9,140 nucleotides of DNA from Myxococcales bacterium (GTDB lineage Bacteria; Myxococcota_A; Polyangia; Nannocystales; Nannocystaceae): contig JAGQIT010000819.1 of the NCBI GenBank assembly GCA_020431135.1, positions 1 to 9,140 on the forward strand, written 5' to 3'. Numbering within the stretch: position 1 is the first letter of the stretch; each line of letters begins with the position of its first letter. Of this stretch, positions 1 to 6,518 are shown one piece after another. Under the pieces are notes generated by a model. The model made no database searches. It saw only the letters and a list, made by a program, of their open reading frames with translations, and was not told the origin of the DNA. The translations under genes were made by a program, and so were the position numbers.

Positions 1-648
1 CGCCCGGTGCTCCCGACGCTCGGCGGCCCGGCGATCTCCCTCAAGGACTGCGCTGCCCACGGCGACGCGCTGCGCCGCGATCGCGTGCGCTCGCCGGTCA
101 CCGACACCCTCGCCCAGCGCGGCCGCCCGGTTCTCGACTGCGCCGCCGACGATCCGATCCATGACCTCGTCGTCGCCGCGACCGGGCGGACGCCGCGACC
201 CGCGAACGCCGACCTCATCTTCGCCTGCGCCGCCCCGGAGGCGGCCGCCGATCCGCGCTGGCATCACCTCGCCAACGCCGCCCGCGCCCTCCTCGCGGCC
301 GACGGCGCCAAGCTCCGCGGGATCGCCATCGGCACCCTCGCCTACCCCGGATCGCCCGTCGCCGATCGCGTCGCGGTGAGCCAGCGCGAGCTCGGCGAGC
401 TCACGCCGATCGACGAGGCGAGCAAGCTCGGCGGCGGCCTCCTCAGCGGCGGCCGCTACCTCGTGCTCAACGCCAGCCACCCCTTCCTCGCCGATCTCAT
501 CGCCAGCGGCGCGGCGGCGGCGGAGCCCGAGCTCGCCGCGTATCTCCTCCTCAAGCAGGTCTACCTCCGCGACTCCCTGAGCCCGGAGCGCGACGGTCGC
601 CTGGCCGCCCGGGCAGCGGAGGGCCGATGTCGGCGTTTGACGAGCTAG
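1..648 (+). CDS. C-terminal part of a large protein related to the downstream Hsp90-like repeat protein (5' truncated)
   Basis: The frame is open from the first base, so the gene starts before the window; a GTG at 7 has no ribosome site and falls inside a conserved motif. Two elements recur in the next gene. The first is a 'VLPTLGGPAISL' stretch at the very start, like 'LFPTLGRGQLSL' downstream. The second is a C-terminal piece around bases 460-570 with 'VLNASHPFLADLIASG' followed by an EP...AAYLLL helix, like 'VINRRHPLVRLALASGG' then EP at the end of the next protein. Between them lies an Ala-rich helical stretch and a 'GIAIGTLAYPG' strand with no relative I recognise. I infer that this is the tail of a tandem paralogue of the next gene. 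The stop at 646-648 lies 22 nt inside that gene, which implies co-transcription and probably coupled translation. The biochemical function is unknown. Base composition matches the neighbours. Confidence 0.8.
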   Translation, partial: RPVLPTLGGPAISLKDCAAHGDALRRDRVRSPVTDTLAQRGRPVLDCAADDPIHDLVVAATGRTPRPANADLIFACAAPEAAADPRWHHLANAARALLAADGAKLRGIAIGTLAYPGSPVADRVAVSQRELGELTPIDEASKLGGGLLSGGRYLVLNASHPFLADLIASGAAAAEPELAAYLLLKQVYLRDSLSPERDGRLAARAAEGRCRRLTS

Positions 649-3600
649 TCGCCGATCTCCGCGCCGACGGCGTCGTCGACTCGCAGGGGCGCTTCACCCT
701 CGATCCGGCGAAGGCGCGCGAGAAGATGCGCCGCTTCCAGCTCGCCGATCCGCGGCGCTACGTCCTCGAGCTCGTCCAGGCCGCGCGCCTGCGCGGGGCG
801 ACGCGGATCGAATTCCGCATCGACGCCGACGACATGTGGATGCGCTTCGACGGCCGCCCCTTCCGCGCCGAGGAGCTCGAGAACATCTACAGCTCGCTCT
901 TCGCCGACGGCGACGACCCGGACCTCCAGGCGCTGCGCCAGCTCGCCCTCGGCCTCAACGCGGCGATGGGGATGGCGCCGAAGCGGGCGCAGGTCCACAG
1001 CGGCGACGCGGCGATGGAGCTGCGCGTCGACGGCGAGGACCGCATCGCCGCCAACCGCAAGCCGGACGACGGGACGCTGATCCACGTCAAGCAGGCGGCG
1101 CGCCTCGGCCTCATCCTCGACTTCTTCCGCAACGCCTTCGGCCGCCTCGGCGAGGAGCGCCACATCGCCGAGCGCTGCGTCTACGCCGGGATCGAGATCA
1201 CCCTCGACGGCCGGCCGGTGAGCGCCGCGACGCGCAGCCTCGCGGGCGCGATCATCGAGCTCGAGTTCGACACCGGCGAGCGCCGCGGCATCGTCGGTCT
1301 CCTGCCGACGGACGCCTACGCCGAGCTCCGCCTGATCAAGGACGGCGTGTGGATCTCGAGCGAGACCCTGAGCGACGAGCTCCAGGGGATGGTCTTCGTC
1401 GTCGAGGATCCGCGCCTGCGCAAGGACGTCTCGCAGGCGAAGATCGTCCACGACGCCAGCTACGAGGCCGTTCTCCGCGCCTGCGTCGACCTGCGCTGGC
1501 GCCTCCTCGAGGCGCTCTACGCCCGCTTCGAGGCCAGCGGCGACGCCGAGCCCGCGCCCGCCGAGCGCCAGCTCTTCACCCGCGCCCTCCAGACCTACGC
1601 GACCTCCGAGACCCTCGCCGCGGTGCCGATCCTGCGGACGATCGCCGCCTTCTACCGCTGGCCCGAGGCCCGCGGCATGGCCGAGGCGATGGTCTCGCTC
1701 GCCGACCTCGCCGACGAGTTCACGGAGACCGGCGGGATCCGCTACGCCAGCGAGCGCTACCCGACGCTGCCGCCGACGGGGCGCCCGATCGTCGCGCTCA
1801 GCGATCCGCAGGACGTCCTCTGGCTCGAGCAGCTCTTCGGCTACGGCGCCCTCCAGCGCCCCGACCTCGCCCGCGAGCGCAAGCGTCGCCAGGGCTTCGC
1901 GCGCTTCCGCGAGCGCGCGACGGCGCTGTCGGTCACCGGCCTCGGGCCTGTCCTCGCCCGCCACCGCCTCGCCGACGACCGCGGCGAGCTCGTCCTCGCG
2001 ACGACGAGCGAGGAGAGCGTCTTCCTCCTCGTCAAGGACGGCTGCCTGCTCTGCCGGAAGACGGTGCCGCAGCCGCTGCGCGGGATCCGGGCGGTGCTCG
2101 CCGCGGACTTCCAGGCGACCGAGTTCTTCGACGACGTCGTCGCCGACGAGCTCCTAGCCGCGACGATCCTCGACGCCGTCGCCGCGGCGGTCGACATGAT
2201 GCCCGCGGCCCTCGAGGCCCACCGCAGCGAGGTCCGTCACTCGGCCCAGATCGACGCCAAGATGCGCGGCCGCGGCCTGGTCAAGCGCTACCTGGCGACC
2301 GTCGTCTCGGCGACCGCGCCGCGGATGATCCTCCGCCACTTCGGCTTCACCAAGAACGAGCACGCGCAGGTCGACGAGCTCGCGCCGCGGCTGCTCCCGG
2401 CGCTCGGCGTCGGCCGCTGCCCCGGCGACACCCCGCACCCCCTCGCCCGCGAGCCGCTCTTCCCGACGCTCGGCCGCGGCCAGCTCTCGCTCGTCGACAT
2501 CGCCGGCAACCTCGAGCGCCTCGGCTCGATCCGCTACGTCGAGCGCGACGTCACTACGATCGAGGGGGCCGCCGAGGACATCCTCCACGTCGGCCGCGGC
2601 GACCAGCAGATCCTCGCGGGTATCTTCGGCCAGGAGGCGCTCGCCGACAGCCGCGAGACGATCCTGACGGCGCTCCGCGAGCGCGAGTTCATGGCCAAGG
2701 CGACCGTCGACGTCGACGCCGTCGCCGCGTCGCGGGCCGGCGCCGCCTTCCCCCCCGATCTCAGCCCGGCCCACCGGCGCCTCCTCGGCCGCAGGTTCAG
2801 CGACGGCGAGGGCTGCCGCGGCGCCCTCTACCTCGCGCCGACGCGCCTCGCCGAGCCGATCCCCGACCGCCGCGACGCGGCGATCGTCGACGTCCTCCAC
2901 CGCGAGCGGCCGCTGTGCAGCCGCGCCTTCCTCCTCGGCGCCGGGCCGCTCGTCGGCGCCGTCGCGGACGATCGCCTGCGGCCGACGCCGTCGTGGGACG
3001 AGGTCACCGACGACGAGGCGCTCGCGCGGACCGAGGCCGCGATCGCCAGGGCGGCCGGCGAGCTCCTCGAGCAGCTCCTCGCCCTCACAGGCGAGCTCGC
3101 GCCGGCGCACCAGCGCTGGGCCCGGGCGCTCCTCCTCCACGCGGCCGCGAGCGCGGCGACGGGCGGCCGCGTGCCGCTCCCGGCGGGCCTCGGCGCCGCC
3201 CCCCTCGTGCCGACGCTCGACGGCGCGCACGCGACCCTCGCCACGCTCCGGCGCGTGAGGGCCGGCGGAAGCCCGATCGAACATGTCCAAGAGGACTGGT
3301 CCGGAGAAACCGAAGACGACGCCCGCGTTCTCCGCCTCGACGACGACGCCCGCGCCGACCTCGAGGCGATCTTCGGCGCCGACGCGCTCGTCGACGCCAG
3401 CGAGCGCCTCCTGCGAGCGAGCCACCTGCCGGCGCTCGACCGCCTGCCGCCGGCGCCCGACGAGCCGACGCTCGCCGCCGACGCCGTCCTCATCAGCGAG
3501 AAGATCCACGCCGACGGGGCCGACGGCTTCGTCGGCCTCGGCCGCGGCGGCGCCCCGGGCCTGGTGCTCGAGCTGTGCACCCTCGGCCGCCACCTCGGCG

Positions 3601-5168
3601 CGCACACCCTGCAGTCGCCCTACCCGCTGCGCGCGATCTTCCTCGACCCCAAGCTGCCGCTCACCTACCCCGGCGCCGTCGACCTCCAAAGCAAGCGCGT
3701 CGGCCAGCTCGCCCGCTGGTGTCGGCGCCGCTTCCCGGGGCTGGTCGCCGCCGCGGTCGAGCGCTGGGAGGAGCTCAGCGCCGGCGATCGCGTCGCCCTC
3801 TGGGCGCACATCCGCCGCTTCTTCGTCGACGACAAGCTCCGGCAGGGCCGCCGCGTCGAGGTCGGCTGGCGAGCGATCCGCGAGCTCGCGCTCTTCCCGA
3901 CGATCGACGGCCGCCACCTCAGCGTCGCCGCCCTCGAGGCCGTCGGCCGCGGCAACCGACCGCTGCGCTGGATGAGCTACGCGCCTGCGGACGCCGCCTC
4001 GGCGCCGGACGCCGAGCTGCGCAAGCGGCCGATCCTTCACCTCGACGAGGATCACCGCGCCTGCCTCGGCGCCCTCTTCGAGCTCGAGTGCTACGACCAG
4101 GGCTGGGCGCGCACTCGGGCCCTCGCGGCCGAGCTCGCCGACGCTCCGAAGCTCGACCGCGGGCCGCCGGAGGGCGCCCTCGTCGATCGCCGGAGCACGG
4201 CCTCGGGCGCCCTCGACTGCGTGCTCTGGCTCCCCGAGGCGCGCGGCGACGACCTCACCGTCGACTTCGGCGTCGACGGTCGGGTGATCTGCAGCGCCCC
4301 CGCGTCGCCGCGCCTCGCCTGCGCGGGGATCGTCCGCGGCGTCGATCCGGCGGCCGCGAGCGCCGAGGGCCCGGGCCTCTCCCCGCACCAGTGGCGGAGC
4401 CTCGAGAAGCAGGTCGCCGGGCTCTACGAGTCGCTGTGCGCCAAGCTGCAGTCGGGGCGCCTCGCCGCCAGCCAACGACCGGTCGCGCTGCGCTACCTCA
4501 AGGCGGCCGCCGTCGCCCTCGCTCACGCCGACCGCGAGGGCGAGGGCAACCGCACCCTGAGCCGCCTCCGCGATCGCATCGACGCGCTCCTGCCGAGCTG
4601 GGTGGACGACGACGCGCCCCCCCGGCGCGCCCCCAAGAGCGCCGCGAGCCCGCGCGAGCCGACGCCGGAGGCCGCCCGCTGGACCCCCAACACCGCGCCC
4701 GCACCGACGACCCGCGCCGCGCTCCTCACCGACGACGAGCCCACCCAAGTCGAGCCCGCGCCCGTCGCTGACGTCGCGGCGGTTCTCGAGATCGACGCGA
4801 CCGACGACGAGGCCGAGGCCGCGCTCCTCCGCGCCCTGGCCATCCAGCTCCGCCTCGCCCGCTCGCGCCGCTCCGACCTCCTGAGCGAGCTCAACCTCAG
4901 CCGCCTGGTGATGGGCGAGCGCCGCGGCGACGCCGTGGCGACGCCGAGCGAGCGCGGCGTCGTCATCAACCGCCGCCACCCCCTCGTCCGCCTCGCCCTC
5001 GCCAGCGGCGGCCGCGAGCCGGTGGTCCTCGGCGCCCTCGCGTCGGCGATCTACACCGTGATTAATTGGCAGGCCGAGGCGATCGTCGACGACGACGAGC
5101 GCGCCTTCCTCGGCGCCCTCGCGGCGTGCTTCGGCGCCGCGTCGACGCCCTCGTCGACCGCGACCTAG
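627..5168 (+). CDS. Large Hsp90/GHKL-like protein with about four repeated units and C-terminal 'HP' domain
   Basis: This is a 1513-residue protein. ATG 627 follows GGAGGG at 618-623 and overlaps the previous gene. Residues 1-200 resemble an Hsp90-type GHKL fold: 'YVLELVQAA' (45-53) matches the N-box (E48 aligns with the catalytic Glu), 'RFDGRPF' (73-79) the Asp-Gly box, and 'LALGLNAAMGM' (106-116) the glycine lid region. The Mg-binding Asn is replaced by Ala52 and the DxGxG and GxxGxG glycines are mostly lost, so ATP hydrolysis is doubtful. 'DVSQAKIV' (267-274) resembles the middle-domain boundary. Residues 333-1330 contain about four units; 'PT[LI]xG' occurs at 613, 862 and 1091, and '[IL]FG'-type cores at 403, 666, 915 and 1150. 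A Pro/Ala-rich linker (about 1328-1382) precedes a C-terminal domain (1385-1505) with 'NRRHPL' at 1448. No signal peptide or membrane segment is visible, so it is probably cytosolic. Role unknown; chaperone-like scaffold or conflict-system protein are guesses from the Hsp90/sacsin-like layout. Confidence 0.85.
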   Translation: MSAFDELVADLRADGVVDSQGRFTLDPAKAREKMRRFQLADPRRYVLELVQAARLRGATRIEFRIDADDMWMRFDGRPFRAEELENIYSSLFADGDDPDLQALRQLALGLNAAMGMAPKRAQVHSGDAAMELRVDGEDRIAANRKPDDGTLIHVKQAARLGLILDFFRNAFGRLGEERHIAERCVYAGIEITLDGRPVSAATRSLAGAIIELEFDTGERRGIVGLLPTDAYAELRLIKDGVWISSETLSDELQGMVFVVEDPRLRKDVSQAKIVHDASYEAVLRACVDLRWRLLEALYARFEASGDAEPAPAERQLFTRALQTYATSETLAAVPILRTIAAFYRWPEARGMAEAMVSLADLADEFTETGGIRYASERYPTLPPTGRPIVALSDPQDVLWLEQLFGYGALQRPDLARERKRRQGFARFRERATALSVTGLGPVLARHRLADDRGELVLATTSEESVFLLVKDGCLLCRKTVPQPLRGIRAVLAADFQATEFFDDVVADELLAATILDAVAAAVDMMPAALEAHRSEVRHSAQIDAKMRGRGLVKRYLATVVSATAPRMILRHFGFTKNEHAQVDELAPRLLPALGVGRCPGDTPHPLAREPLFPTLGRGQLSLVDIAGNLERLGSIRYVERDVTTIEGAAEDILHVGRGDQQILAGIFGQEALADSRETILTALREREFMAKATVDVDAVAASRAGAAFPPDLSPAHRRLLGRRFSDGEGCRGALYLAPTRLAEPIPDRRDAAIVDVLHRERPLCSRAFLLGAGPLVGAVADDRLRPTPSWDEVTDDEALARTEAAIARAAGELLEQLLALTGELAPAHQRWARALLLHAAASAATGGRVPLPAGLGAAPLVPTLDGAHATLATLRRVRAGGSPIEHVQEDWSGETEDDARVLRLDDDARADLEAIFGADALVDASERLLRASHLPALDRLPPAPDEPTLAADAVLISEKIHADGADGFVGLGRGGAPGLVLELCTLGRHLGAHTLQSPYPLRAIFLDPKLPLTYPGAVDLQSKRVGQLARWCRRRFPGLVAAAVERWEELSAGDRVALWAHIRRFFVDDKLRQGRRVEVGWRAIRELALFPTIDGRHLSVAALEAVGRGNRPLRWMSYAPADAASAPDAELRKRPILHLDEDHRACLGALFELECYDQGWARTRALAAELADAPKLDRGPPEGALVDRRSTASGALDCVLWLPEARGDDLTVDFGVDGRVICSAPASPRLACAGIVRGVDPAAASAEGPGLSPHQWRSLEKQVAGLYESLCAKLQSGRLAASQRPVALRYLKAAAVALAHADREGEGNRTLSRLRDRIDALLPSWVDDDAPPRRAPKSAASPREPTPEAARWTPNTAPAPTTRAALLTDDEPTQVEPAPVADVAAVLEIDATDDEAEAALLRALAIQLRLARSRRSDLLSELNLSRLVMGERRGDAVATPSERGVVINRRHPLVRLALASGGREPVVLGALASAIYTVINWQAEAIVDDDERAFLGALAACFGAASTPSSTAT
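1623..1859 (+). repeat. Repeat unit core 0 inside the large Hsp90-like protein (weakest copy)
   Basis: Residues 333-411. The second half is clear: 'IVALSDPQ' then 'WLEQLFGYGAL', matching the other cores. The first half ('VSLADL' at 356-361, 'GGIRYASERYP' at 369-379) resembles 'LSLVDI...SIRYVERD' of core 1, but the 'PTlxG' motif is not recognisable. I treat it as a diverged member of the family. Confidence 0.45.
2451..2666 (+). repeat. Repeat unit core 1 inside the large Hsp90-like protein
   Basis: Residues 609-680. It begins 'LFPTLGRGQLSLVDI' and ends 'ILHVGRGDQQILAGIFG' followed by 'QEALAD'. It is the clearest copy of the module. A segment with alternating strands and then a helical segment follow before the next copy, giving a unit length of about 250 residues. 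Confidence 0.65.
3198..3416 (+). repeat. Repeat unit core 2 inside the large Hsp90-like protein
   Basis: Residues 858-930. 'PLVPTLDGAHATLATL' opens the copy and 'VLRLDDDARADLEAIFG' followed by 'ADALVDA' closes it. Between these halves, bases around 3265-3315 form a short patch visibly poorer in G/C than the surroundings, encoding an acidic, polar loop ('IEHVQEDWSGETEDD'). Confidence 0.65.
3885..4106 (+). repeat. Repeat unit core 3 inside the large Hsp90-like protein
   Basis: Residues 1087-1160. 'LALFPTIDGRHLSVAAL' opens the copy and 'ILHLDEDHRACLGALF' closes it; the Gly of the 'FG' signature is replaced by Glu1152. It is followed by a strand-rich part ('ALDCVLWLPEARGDDLTVDF') and a helical part up to about residue 1325. 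Confidence 0.6.
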
Positions 5169-5230
5169 CGCCGTCGACCCGCGCGTGGCGAGCCCGTTCG
5201 CCGTCATCGAACGCGACTGCTCGTCGTCGA

Positions 5231-5340
5231 CGACGACGGGCGAGCCCTTCGAGCCGCCGTCGATCGACACCTCGCGCGTCTGCACATCCTCGACGACGAG
5301 CGAGCCCTTCGAGCCTCCATCGATCGCCACCTCGCGCGTC
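5231..5340. repeat. Two-copy direct repeat, period 60 bp
   Basis: Bases 5231-5280 and 5291-5340 align without gaps, differing at about 4 positions beyond the first few bases; both contain 'cgagcccttcgagcc' and 'cacctcgcgcgtc'. A third partial copy ('gcgagccc', then 'ttcg') starts near 5188. In the plus reading frame both copies give 'EPFEPPSI-x-TSRV', and on the minus strand 'IDGGSKGS', with most changes silent. It could be a fossil coding repeat or a protein-binding array. Confidence 0.75.
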
Positions 5341-5369
5341 GAGCTCTCCGCGAGAGCGTCGACCCGTGA

Positions 5370-5416
5370 CGCGTCCGCCTGCGCGAATCCGCGCAGACGG
5401 ACGCGCGATCATTTTA
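5370..5416 (+). terminator. Strong hairpin, probable intrinsic terminator of the Hsp90-like gene pair
   Basis: Arms 5370-5385 (cgcgtccgcctgcgcg) and 5390-5405 (cgcgcagacggacgcg) pair at 15 of 16 positions around a 4-base loop (aatc). The single mismatch is C5378 opposite A5397. A short T run (TTTT, 5412-5415) begins 6 nt after the stem. The hairpin fits an intrinsic terminator with a weak U tract, about 200 nt after the previous stop and just before the next promoter. It could equally insulate that promoter from read-through. The mismatch would be a G-U pair in the opposite-strand transcript, so function on the other strand cannot be excluded. Confidence 0.6.
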
Positions 5417-5417
5417 C

Positions 5418-5445
5418 TTGAACACGTTCAATGAACACGTACACT
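5418..5445 (+). promoter_or_regulatory. Predicted promoter with tandem TetR-type operator
   Basis: TTGAAC (5418-5423) and TACACT (5440-5445), 16 bp apart, resemble sigma-70 -35 and -10 boxes. Overlaid on them are four alternating half-sites: TGAAC (5419), GTTCA (5426), TGAAC (5432) and GTaCA (5439). These make a 14-bp inverted repeat with 6-bp arms (TTGAAC-AC-GTTCAA) and a second, near-perfect copy 13 bp downstream. A repressor bound here would hide both boxes. The TetR-family protein encoded in the same transcript is the obvious candidate, so autorepression is inferred. Confidence 0.65.
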
Positions 5446-5861
5446 CAGTCTCCAAGAGGCCACAGCTGCCCGCCAAAGCCCCATATCTCCTGGTCACCGC
5501 GCTCTTCGCCGCCGCCGTCGGCCTCAGCGGCGTCGCTTCGCTCGCGCAGCTCGATCCGATCCCCGCGACCTTCGCTCGCCTCGGCCTGCCGCTGTCGCTG
5601 GCCGTCGCCCTCGGGGCGTGCAAGCTCGCCGGCGCCATCGCCCTCTTCGTCCCCGGGCGGCCGCGGCTGCGCGAGTGGGCCTACGCCGGCCTCACCTTCG
5701 ATCTCGCCGGCGCCGTCCTCCTCCACCTCGCCGCGGGCGACGGCCTCGCCGAGACCCAGGCCCCGGCGCTCCTCACCGTCCTCGGCCTCGTCAGCTACGC
5801 GCTCTACCGCCGCAGCGACGCGGCCTCGCTCCCCCTCGCCGCCGCGGGGGCACACGCGTGA
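5418..5861 (+). CDS. DoxX-like small integral membrane protein
   Basis: The protein has up to 147 residues. It matches the DoxX-like pattern: four hydrophobic segments (about 23-43, 58-78, 89-107 and 115-131 counted from TTG 5418) with the family's 'VPGRPRLREWAYAGLTFDLAG' type motif between segments 2 and 3. It should lie in the cytoplasmic membrane. DoxX-like proteins often sit beside redox or detoxification enzymes, but their activity is mostly undefined. The start is uncertain. TTG 5418 is the only conventional start codon available, but it lies in the operator/-35 box and lacks a ribosome site. A CTG at 5466 lies 6 nt after AAGAGG (5454-5459), downstream of the predicted transcript start, and gives 131 residues beginning just before the first membrane segment. 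I think 5466 is the more likely biological start. The gene is first in an operon; its stop TGA overlaps the next gene's GTG. Confidence 0.85.
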   Translation: MNTFNEHVHSVSKRPQLPAKAPYLLVTALFAAAVGLSGVASLAQLDPIPATFARLGLPLSLAVALGACKLAGAIALFVPGRPRLREWAYAGLTFDLAGAVLLHLAAGDGLAETQAPALLTVLGLVSYALYRRSDAASLPLAAAGAHA

Positions 5862-6487
5862 CCCCGCCCCGCCGCAGCGAGCAGAAGCTGGCGACGCGGG
5901 CCCAGATCCGCGACGCCGCCCGGGCGCGCTTCGTCGAGGTCGGCTACGAAGGGACGACGATCCGCGACGTCGCCAGGGCGGCCGGCGTCTCCGTCGGCTC
6001 GGTCCACGTCCACTTCAAGGACAAGCGGGCGCTCCTCTTCGCCTGCTTCTACGAGGGGATCCGCGGCGCCGTCGCGGAGATCTGGGCGACGATCGACCGC
6101 GACGCCCCGCTCCTCGACCAGCTCGCCCGCTGCGGCCGCGTCCTCTACCGCGCCTACGCCGAGCACCCCGAGCTGTCGCGGGTGATGTTCCGCGAGAGCC
6201 TCTTCCCCGCCCCCGGCGAGGACGACGACAACCTCGAGCCCTTCCTCGTCGGCGTCGCCGAGCTCCACCGCGCGGCCCTGGCCCGCGGCGAGCTCGAGCG
6301 CCTGCCGCAGGGGGGCATGCTCGCCGCCCGGGCCTTCTTCGCCGTCTACATCGCCGTTCTCATCGCCGGCCTCAGCGGCCACCTCGGGCCCTGCGACGAC
6401 GCCGACGCGGCCGCCGAGCGCTGGGCCGCCGAGCTCCGTGACCTCGTCGAGCTCCAGCTCCGGGGCCTCGGCCTGCGCACCTCTTGA
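5858..6487 (+). CDS. TetR/AcrR-family transcriptional repressor
   Basis: A 209-residue protein, normal length for the family. Residues about 12-60 form the TetR_N DNA-binding domain: helix 'AQIRDAARARFVEVGY', then the helix-turn-helix 'TTIRDVARAAGVSVGSV' followed by 'HVHFKDKRALL', the classic 'yxHFxxKexL' signature. The remaining residues form a helical ligand-binding and dimer domain, including 'AEHPELSRVMFRE' (101-113), a segment common in these regulators. GTG 5858 is chosen because it overlaps the upstream stop as GTGA, gives the expected N-terminus, and lies 7 nt after a G run (5846-5850). The paired TGAAC/GTTCA sites at the operon's promoter are the likely target, so the protein probably represses its own operon until a ligand binds. 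The ligand is unknown; a substrate of the adjacent monooxygenase is a reasonable guess. Confidence 0.93.
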   Translation: MTPPRRSEQKLATRAQIRDAARARFVEVGYEGTTIRDVARAAGVSVGSVHVHFKDKRALLFACFYEGIRGAVAEIWATIDRDAPLLDQLARCGRVLYRAYAEHPELSRVMFRESLFPAPGEDDDNLEPFLVGVAELHRAALARGELERLPQGGMLAARAFFAVYIAVLIAGLSGHLGPCDDADAAAERWAAELRDLVELQLRGLGLRTS

Positions 6488-6518
6488 TCTCCCACGACCT
6501 GTCCAAAGGGGCTAGTCC

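Larger units (their letters stand above)
5169..5417. other. Non-coding gap between the Hsp90-like pair and the DoxX-TetR-monooxygenase operon
   Basis: About 250 bases with no supported gene. In order it holds a degraded partial repeat copy (about 5187-5205), two good copies of a repeat with a 60-bp period, a strong inverted repeat, and an AT-rich step (ATTTTAC, 5411-5417) leading into the next promoter. A plus-strand frame from GTG 5185 encodes a Ser/Thr/Pro-rich repeated peptide, but it has no ribosome site and runs through the hairpin, so I do not call it a gene. Confidence 0.7.

Noticed and set aside
645..1964. 439-codon minus-strand frame opposite the GHKL-like region
   Set aside because: Same shadow effect; repetitive Ala/Glu/Arg/Val sequence without domain features or ribosome site.
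836..4771. 1311-codon plus-strand frame out of phase with the large gene
   Set aside because: Almost entirely Arg/Pro/Ala, the typical +1 shadow of a high-GC gene.
2154..5330. 1058-codon open frame on the minus strand, antisense to the large gene
   Set aside because: It is a by-product of GC-biased codons: low-complexity Ala/Arg/Glu/Gly composition, no motif, and the sense frame carries clear conserved modules.
5185..5421. 78-codon Ser/Thr/Pro-rich repeated peptide from GTG 5185
   Set aside because: No ribosome site, reads through the strong hairpin and ends in the promoter; better described as a DNA repeat, though a decayed gene is possible.
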